Assembly (NCBI GenBank): GCA_016179165.1
Contig: JACORX010000392.1
Span: 1 to 8,407, forward strand
Direction: 5' to 3'
Length of the DNA: 8,407 nucleotides
Source of the DNA: Candidatus Rokuibacteriota bacterium
GTDB taxonomy: Bacteria; Methylomirabilota; Methylomirabilia; Rokubacteriales; CSP1-6
Position numbers and translations under genes: made by a program. The notes under the pieces were generated by a model. The model saw only the letters and a list, made by a program, of their open reading frames with translations. It was not told the DNA's origin and searched no databases. Shown here one piece after another: positions 4,924-8,407 of the stretch (positions are counted from its first letter, which is position 1; each line of letters begins with the position of its first letter).

Positions 4924-6294
4924 ATGACGCTACGATTCGACCGGGGCACCATCCTGCTGACGGACCTGCCCGATGATTGCGACCTCGCCGCGGCGCCGGG
5001 TGTCGTCTGGGACCCGCGGGTTGGCGTGCATCGCGCGCCCGCCATCGGGTATCGCGCGCTCAAGCGATGGCTCGTCGAGAGCGGGATCCGGTTCCAGGAC
5101 ATCACGCCGCCGCTCCGGCCGACCGGGGAAGCGTGGTCGGCCATCGACCTCCGACCGTATCAGGAAGCAGCCCTGGCCGCCTGGGAACTCGGGCACCGCC
5201 GAGGGGTTGTCGCCCTTCCGACCGGGAGCGGCAAGACGCTGCTCGCGCTTGCCGCCGTGCAGAGGACAGGTCTGAGCGCGCTCTGTCTGGTCCCGACCCG
5301 CGTCCTGCTCGATCAGTGGCTGCGGGAGATCGACCGGTTGCATCGCGGCCCCGTCGGGTGCTATGGCGACGGCGTACGCCAGCTCCACCCGCTGACGGTG
5401 GCCACCTTCGAAAGCGCGTATCGGCACATGACCCACCTCGGGGACCGCTTCGACCTCCTGATCGTCGACGAGGTCCACCACTTCGGCGGCGGCCTCCGCG
5501 ACGAGGCCCTCGAGATGGCCATCGCCGGGGCACGCCTCGGTCTCACGGCCACCCCTGCACGGGGCACGGCCGCCGCCCGTCTCGCCGAGCTCGTGGGGCC
5601 CACGCTCTTCGAGCTTGCCGTCGGCGACCTGGCCGGGGGCTTCCTGGCTAGCTTCGACGCCGTCACGCTGCACCTGGATCTCTCCTCCGAGGAACGCGCC
5701 GCCTACACCGGCCTGAGCAGCGTGTTCCAGGGGTTTTACGCCGAGTTCCGTCGTGCGGCCCCGGAGGCCACCTGGATGGACTTCACCGTGCATGCCGCCC
5801 GTGCCCCAGAAGGCCGCCGCGCCCTGGCGGCGTGGCGCCAGATGCGACGACTGCTGGCCTTCACGCTGGCCAAGCGCCGCGCCCTCGCGTCGCTCCTCGA
5901 GCGTCACCGGTCCTCCCGCGTGCTGATATTCACCGCCGACAACGAGACGGCCTACGCCATTGCGCGCGAGCACCTCGTCATGCCCCTGACCTGCGACATC
6001 GGCCGTCGAGAACGCGACGCCGCGCTCGAGCGGTTCCGCCTGGGCGACCTCCGCGCGCTCGTGTCGGCCCGGGTGCTCAACGAAGGCCTCGACGTACCCG
6101 ACGCCGACGTCGCCGTGATAGTCGGCGGGGCCCTCGGGGAGCGCGAGCATGTGCAGCGGGTCGGGCGGCTGCTGCGACCGGGCGAGGGCAAGCGCGCCAC
6201 GGTCTACGAGCTCGTCACCCGCCACACCATGGAGGTTGGTCAAGCGCGCCGGAGGCGCCAGGGGCTTGCGACCCGACGGTCTGCTCAGCTATAG
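4924..6294 (+). CDS. XPB/Rad25-like superfamily 2 DNA helicase
   Basis: This 456-residue helicase has the XPB layout: an N-terminal damage-recognition-like region (about 1-65, with 'GVVWDPRVGVHRAPA'), helicase domain one, an insert resembling the thumb (about 255-315), and helicase domain two. ATPase motifs are present: 'LRPYQ' near 76-80, Walker A LPTGSGKT (98-105), DEVHH (182-186), TATP (208-211), SARVLNEGLDVP (381-392) and QRVGRLLRPG (411-420). ATP hydrolysis therefore looks intact. Just after TATP, where XPB proteins have R-E-D, this one has R-G-T (213-215). The next gene, a Bax1-like nuclease, overlaps its 3' end by 29 nt, matching the archaeal XPB-Bax1 pair that opens and cuts DNA, so a DNA repair or DNA processing role is likely. 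The ATG at 4924 lacks a clear Shine-Dalgarno but fits the family N-terminus. Confidence 0.92.
   Translation: MTLRFDRGTILLTDLPDDCDLAAAPGVVWDPRVGVHRAPAIGYRALKRWLVESGIRFQDITPPLRPTGEAWSAIDLRPYQEAALAAWELGHRRGVVALPTGSGKTLLALAAVQRTGLSALCLVPTRVLLDQWLREIDRLHRGPVGCYGDGVRQLHPLTVATFESAYRHMTHLGDRFDLLIVDEVHHFGGGLRDEALEMAIAGARLGLTATPARGTAAARLAELVGPTLFELAVGDLAGGFLASFDAVTLHLDLSSEERAAYTGLSSVFQGFYAEFRRAAPEATWMDFTVHAARAPEGRRALAAWRQMRRLLAFTLAKRRALASLLERHRSSRVLIFTADNETAYAIAREHLVMPLTCDIGRRERDAALERFRLGDLRALVSARVLNEGLDVPDADVAVIVGGALGEREHVQRVGRLLRPGEGKRATVYELVTRHTMEVGQARRRRQGLATRRSAQL
6251..6255 (+). promoter_or_regulatory. Ribosome binding site that decides the Bax1-like start
   Basis: GGAGG lies inside the end of the helicase gene, ten bases ahead of the TTG at 6266. 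It is the best-placed Shine-Dalgarno for any in-frame start of the nuclease gene. The GGAGG at 6231-6235 abuts the alternative TTG at 6236 with no spacer. Confidence 0.55.
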
Positions 6295-7414
6295 CGTGGC
6301 GGGACGTCAGGTGGTGCCGCACTTCCTCGGGGAGCAGGACCACCCGTGGTTGCGCACCCTGCTGGAGGAGCATGAGCGATTCACCGGGCGGCCCCGGCGC
6401 GAGCTCGAGGCCCGGCTCCGGGAACCGCTCCCCTGCGAGGCGCCTCCCCGGAAGCTCGCGCTGGCCGCCCAGGTCCTGGACAGGCTCCAGCGCAGCCAGC
6501 CCAGCGCGGCGGTGCCCCCCAGGCAGGCCCGGGCGCTCGTCTTCGTGGAGGCTGCCCGGACGCCCGCCCCTCCCGGGACGGTGCTGTCCGGCGTGGCGAC
6601 GGAGCTGGGTGTCACCGCCGGTGAGCTGAACGACTCCCTGTTCGCCGACCTGCCGGGCGAGCGCCTCGTCAAGCCACCGGCGAAGCCCTTTTCGGCGGCG
6701 GAGCTGGCGCTGCGGAGCAACCTCGCGCTTGTGCAGGCACTGCTCTTGCGCGCCACCGGCGTGACGGTCGACGTGGAGGGGAACACCCGGCTTCTGGTCC
6801 GTCAGGCGAAATGGCGAGGGCTGATCTGCACCGTCGCGGAGCGATCGGGCATTGCGGGTGCCACCCTGGAGATCTCCGGACCGTTCGCGCTGTTTCGCCA
6901 CACCCGGCTCTACGGCCGAGCCCTGGGCGAGCTCGTGCCGCTCCTCGCGTGGTGCCAACGCTTCCGCCTGCTAGCCGCGTGCGACTTCGACGGGCGATGC
7001 CTCACCCTGCAGCTCGGTACCGGCGATCCCATCTTCCCGTCGGCGGCGCCGCGCCAGTATGACAGCCAACTCGAGGAGCGCTTTGCGCGCGACTTCCGAC
7101 GGCTCGCCCCGCAGTGGGATATCCTGCGGGAGGCGGAGCCGATCAGCGCAGACGGGACGCTGATCTTCCCCGACTTCGCCCTCCAGCACCGCTCCGATCC
7201 GGCGCGCCGGTGGCTCCTGGAGATCGTGGGCTACTGGACGCCCGACTACGTGGCACGGAAGCTCGAGCGGTATCGAAGCGCACGGCTCCCCAACCTGATC
7301 CTCTGCATCGACGAGCACCGGAACTGCGCCGACGCCGATCTTCCTCCAGCAGCGTTCGTCATCACCTTCCGGCGCCGGCTGGACCCGGCTGCCGTCCTCC
7401 GCGTCCTTGGCTGA
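6266..7414 (+). CDS. Bax1-like nuclease (DUF790), partner of XPB helicase
   Basis: This protein of 382 residues (from the TTG) matches the DUF790/Bax1 family, nucleases that bind XPB in archaea and cut DNA bubbles the helicase opens. The N-terminus 'LLSYSVAGRQVVPHFL' with 'GRPRREL' at 41-47 is family-typical. The C-terminal nuclease core shows YDSQLEERF (265-273), W284, REAEP (288-292), FPDF (301-304) and LLEIVGYW (317-324), then K332 in a helix 'ARKLERYR'. Asp266/Glu270, Asp303 and Glu319 are the likely metal ligands. The usual E-x-K of PD-(D/E)xK nucleases reads E-I-V, and Lys332 may stand in for the missing Lys. The frame is open back to an ATG at 6149, but that extension reads out of frame inside the helicase and is not protein-like. 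TTG at 6266 is chosen because GGAGG precedes it by ten bases. Co-translation with the helicase is strongly implied by the 29-nt overlap. Confidence 0.88.
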   Translation: MRPDGLLSYSVAGRQVVPHFLGEQDHPWLRTLLEEHERFTGRPRRELEARLREPLPCEAPPRKLALAAQVLDRLQRSQPSAAVPPRQARALVFVEAARTPAPPGTVLSGVATELGVTAGELNDSLFADLPGERLVKPPAKPFSAAELALRSNLALVQALLLRATGVTVDVEGNTRLLVRQAKWRGLICTVAERSGIAGATLEISGPFALFRHTRLYGRALGELVPLLAWCQRFRLLAACDFDGRCLTLQLGTGDPIFPSAAPRQYDSQLEERFARDFRRLAPQWDILREAEPISADGTLIFPDFALQHRSDPARRWLLEIVGYWTPDYVARKLERYRSARLPNLILCIDEHRNCADADLPPAAFVITFRRRLDPAAVLRVLG

Positions 7415-7435
7415 ACCCAGCGATGACCGAGCACC

Positions 7436-7447
7436 GGCGCCGGCGCC
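7436..7447. repeat. 12-bp perfect palindrome
   Basis: GGCGCC occurs twice in direct succession, forming a 12-bp palindrome shortly after the Bax1-like stop. In GC-rich DNA this can arise easily. It has no T tail, so it is not called a terminator. Confidence 0.3.
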
Positions 7448-7590
7448 ATCCCCAACTCAAGCCGATGTGCGGCGGGCGGTAGGCGCCCAAGGGCCAAGAA
7501 TTCAGCCGACGACTGGCTGGACCGGCCGGCGGGCCCTGACGAGCGGGTCGAGCCATTCCTGCGCGAGCTCATGGCGATCGATCTCATCCA

Positions 7591-7614
7591 CGAGACATCC
7601 CGCGGCAGCCTCAA
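7591..7614 (-). pseudogene. Remnant of a HicA-type toxin gene start
   Basis: On the minus strand, a TTG overlapping the HicB-like stop (TTGA) starts a frame reading L-R-L-P-R-D-V-S. This is the standard opening of HicA-family toxins (x-L-P-R-D-V-S-G), which normally follow this HicB-like type directly. After these eight codons the similarity ends: the next residues are W-M-R-S-I-A, there is no later R-Q-x-G-S-H motif, and the frame runs on antisense into the Bax1-like gene. The likely reading is a HicA gene cut after its first codons by a deletion or rearrangement. The match is short, so chance is possible. Confidence 0.4.
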
Positions 7615-7835
7615 GCGGTGATGACTTCCTCGCGCACGAAGTGGAGGCGGATGACCTTGGGAACCTGACCTTCCTCGAAATGGCAACGGACCGCGTGGCG
7701 GACCTTGTCGTACAGGCTTGCGACGCCATCGGTCTCGGTGAAGATCGATTCCCCGAGGGCACGGGCTGTGAAGCCTCCCTCTGGAGCTTCCTCGACCAAG
7801 AAGTTCAGTTCCGACAGACTGTCTTGTGCCTTCAT
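7611..7835 (-). CDS. HicB-like antitoxin-type protein (often mislabelled 2-oxoisovalerate dehydrogenase E1)
   Basis: This small protein of 74 residues has a compact HicB-like fold pattern: a strand with 'LNFLVEEAPEGGFTARALG' (residues 10-28), 'SIFTETDG' (30-37), a helix 'YDKVRHAVRCHF' (42-53) and a final strand 'VIRLHFVREEVIT' (61-73). This sequence type is common in public genomes under the name 2-oxoisovalerate dehydrogenase, but it is far too short for that enzyme and usually sits directly before a HicA toxin gene. Here only a short HicA remnant follows. The ATG at 7835 has a weak AGG upstream and is the conserved family start; the open frame further upstream is antisense-like and overlaps the channel gene. 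It lies 41 bases after the MscS-like stop on the same strand, so cotranscription is likely. No DNA-binding domain is fused to it. Confidence 0.82.
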   Translation of the reverse strand: MKAQDSLSELNFLVEEAPEGGFTARALGESIFTETDGVASLYDKVRHAVRCHFEEGQVPKVIRLHFVREEVITA

Positions 7836-7849
7836 TGCCTGACTAGGAT

Positions 7850-7869
7850 GGCACCCTTCCTCGGGTGCC
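7850..7869 (-). terminator. Hairpin between the MscS-like and HicB-like genes, weak terminator or attenuator
   Basis: On the minus strand GGCACCC, loop GAGGAA, GGGTGCC form a perfect seven-pair stem, 7 bases after the channel stop and 14 bases before the HicB-like ATG. No T run follows, so efficient rho-independent termination is doubtful. The loop is purine-rich and resembles a Shine-Dalgarno. Confidence 0.35.
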
Positions 7870-7876
7870 CCGCGCC

Positions 7877-8407
7877 TCAGGCCTCGGTGGCCACCGGGGC
7901 GGCACGGGCGGCTTGCACGCCTGCGGCGAGGAGCACCCCCTTCCCGCGAACGGTGAGATCGGTCGTGAACGTGAACTGCTCTCGGCTCTCCTTCACGTAG
8001 GCCTTCACACGATAGTGCGTACCCCAGGGCTTCTCGGCGATCACGATGGTGACCGAACTGTCCGGTTGCCGATATGGGCTGCTCAGCGCCACGTCTTCCA
8101 GCTTCTGTCTGACGAGGAGCGCGTCGTGGCGCGGGTCCAGATAGAAATCGGCCACACACAGGAGGCTGTGACTGCCGCCGGTGGCATTGCTGATGCTGTT
8201 GCTCCAGATCTTGCTGTGAGGAATGAGCACTTCGGTGTCATCCGAGGTTACGATGCGCACCGCCCTCATCCCGATGGAGCGAACCTCGCCGTACACGCCC
8301 TCCACCTGAATCCAGTCGCCTGGCTGGTACGTTCCTTCGAGCACGGTGACCAGTCCGGCCACGAGGCTGCTGCCATAGTCCTTCAACGCAAACACAAAGA
8401 CCAAACC
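7877..8407 (-). CDS. MscS-family mechanosensitive ion channel, C-terminal part, cut by window edge
   Basis: These 176 residues are the last part of a small-conductance mechanosensitive channel, a membrane protein that releases solutes when membrane tension rises. The fragment begins in the pore-lining third helix region ('ALKDYGSSLVAGLVTVLEGTYQPGDWIQVEG'). It continues into the MscS beta domain ('GEVRSIGMRAVRIVTSDDTEVLIPHSKIWSNSISNAT') and ends with the alpha/beta C-terminal domain ('HYRVKAYVKESREQF') and a short Ala-rich tail. Spacing and motifs are canonical. The real start lies beyond the right edge; the TTG at 8402-8404 is an internal Leu, not a start. It shares a strand with the HicB-like gene downstream but has no obvious functional link with it. 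No truncation within the visible part was noticed. Confidence 0.92.
   Translation of the reverse strand, partial: GLVFVFALKDYGSSLVAGLVTVLEGTYQPGDWIQVEGVYGEVRSIGMRAVRIVTSDDTEVLIPHSKIWSNSISNATGGSHSLLCVADFYLDPRHDALLVRQKLEDVALSSPYRQPDSSVTIVIAEKPWGTHYRVKAYVKESREQFTFTTDLTVRGKGVLLAAGVQAARAAPVATEA

Larger units (their letters stand above)
7407..7621 (+). pseudogene. Possible small gene broken by a frameshift, unknown function
   Basis: Two neighbouring stretches look like protein in different frames. From TTG 7407, overlapping the Bax1-like stop, the frame reads a plausible N-terminus with 'TQADVRRAVGAQGP' up to about 7495. From about 7496 another frame reads 'ADDWLDRP', 'DERVEPFLRELMAIDLI' and ends at TGA 7619-7621. 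The second part has no usable start of its own before the Met at 7571, has high GC at third codon positions and an amphipathic pattern like the end of a winged-helix domain. One missing base near 7485-7500 would join them into about 71 residues. The last 31 bases overlap the HicA remnant on the other strand and the tail of the HicB-like gene. It could also be chance coding-like sequence. The family was not recognised. Confidence 0.25.

Noticed and set aside
4930..6243. Long minus-strand open frame opposite the helicase gene
   Set aside because: Shadow of the helicase codon usage: no motif, no ribosome binding site, and it ends exactly within the helicase limits.
7246..7590. Continuation of the HicA-like frame into a full-length toxin
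   Set aside because: After L-P-R-D-V-S there is no further HicA pattern (no R-Q-x-G-S-H), and the frame becomes antisense to the 3' end of the Bax1-like gene.
1..8407. tRNA, rRNA, CRISPR array, insertion sequence or transposase
   Set aside because: No T-loop/acceptor-like tRNA pattern, no regularly spaced repeat array and no transposase-like protein were seen on either strand.

Overview
This is a GC-rich window with short intergenic gaps, high third-position GC in the real genes, several non-ATG starts and overlapping gene ends. That fits an uncultured GC-rich soil or sediment bacterium; a Rokubacteria/Methylomirabilota-like or deltaproteobacterial source is only a guess from gene content. 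Both ends are cut through genes.

Left block (1-3351, minus strand): a compact operon read right to left. It holds an alpha/beta hydrolase (2512-3351) with a strong Shine-Dalgarno, then a CoxL-like molybdenum hydroxylase large subunit (153-2489, GTG start), then the N-terminus of a CoxM-like FAD subunit (1-156, ATGA overlap). The large subunit has the non-CO 'GAGR' active-site loop. It also carries Gln where the xanthine dehydrogenase family has its catalytic Glu.

Middle (3352-4537): a 423-bp spacer between divergent genes, containing a perfect 9+9 palindrome, a tandem 16-bp repeat, a GC hairpin and an extended -10 element placed so that the next gene could be leaderless. Then comes a two-gene MNT-HEPN module: a minimal nucleotidyltransferase with GS-x10-D-x-D and a HEPN protein, 4 nt apart. 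This pair resembles toxin-antitoxin/defence modules.

Centre-right (4538-7414, plus strand): a 386-bp spacer with two adjacent hairpins and a candidate promoter, followed by an XPB-like superfamily 2 helicase (4924-6294). A DUF790/Bax1-like nuclease (6266-7414, TTG start) overlaps its end. This is the helicase-nuclease pair known from archaea, here in a bacterial-looking setting. The helicase has R-G-T where XPB proteins have the RED motif.

Right block (7407-8407): a probably broken small ORF meets, tail to tail, a HicB-like antitoxin gene (7611-7835, minus). Only about eight codons of its HicA partner can be recognised. Upstream of it is the C-terminal part of an MscS-type channel (7877-8407, minus, cut by the window edge).

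The most notable feature is the XPB-Bax1 operon lying between an MNT-HEPN module and a decayed HicBA module, which looks like an accessory genome-maintenance or defence island next to ordinary metabolic genes. The defence reading is inference; the gene pairs themselves are read from the sequence.
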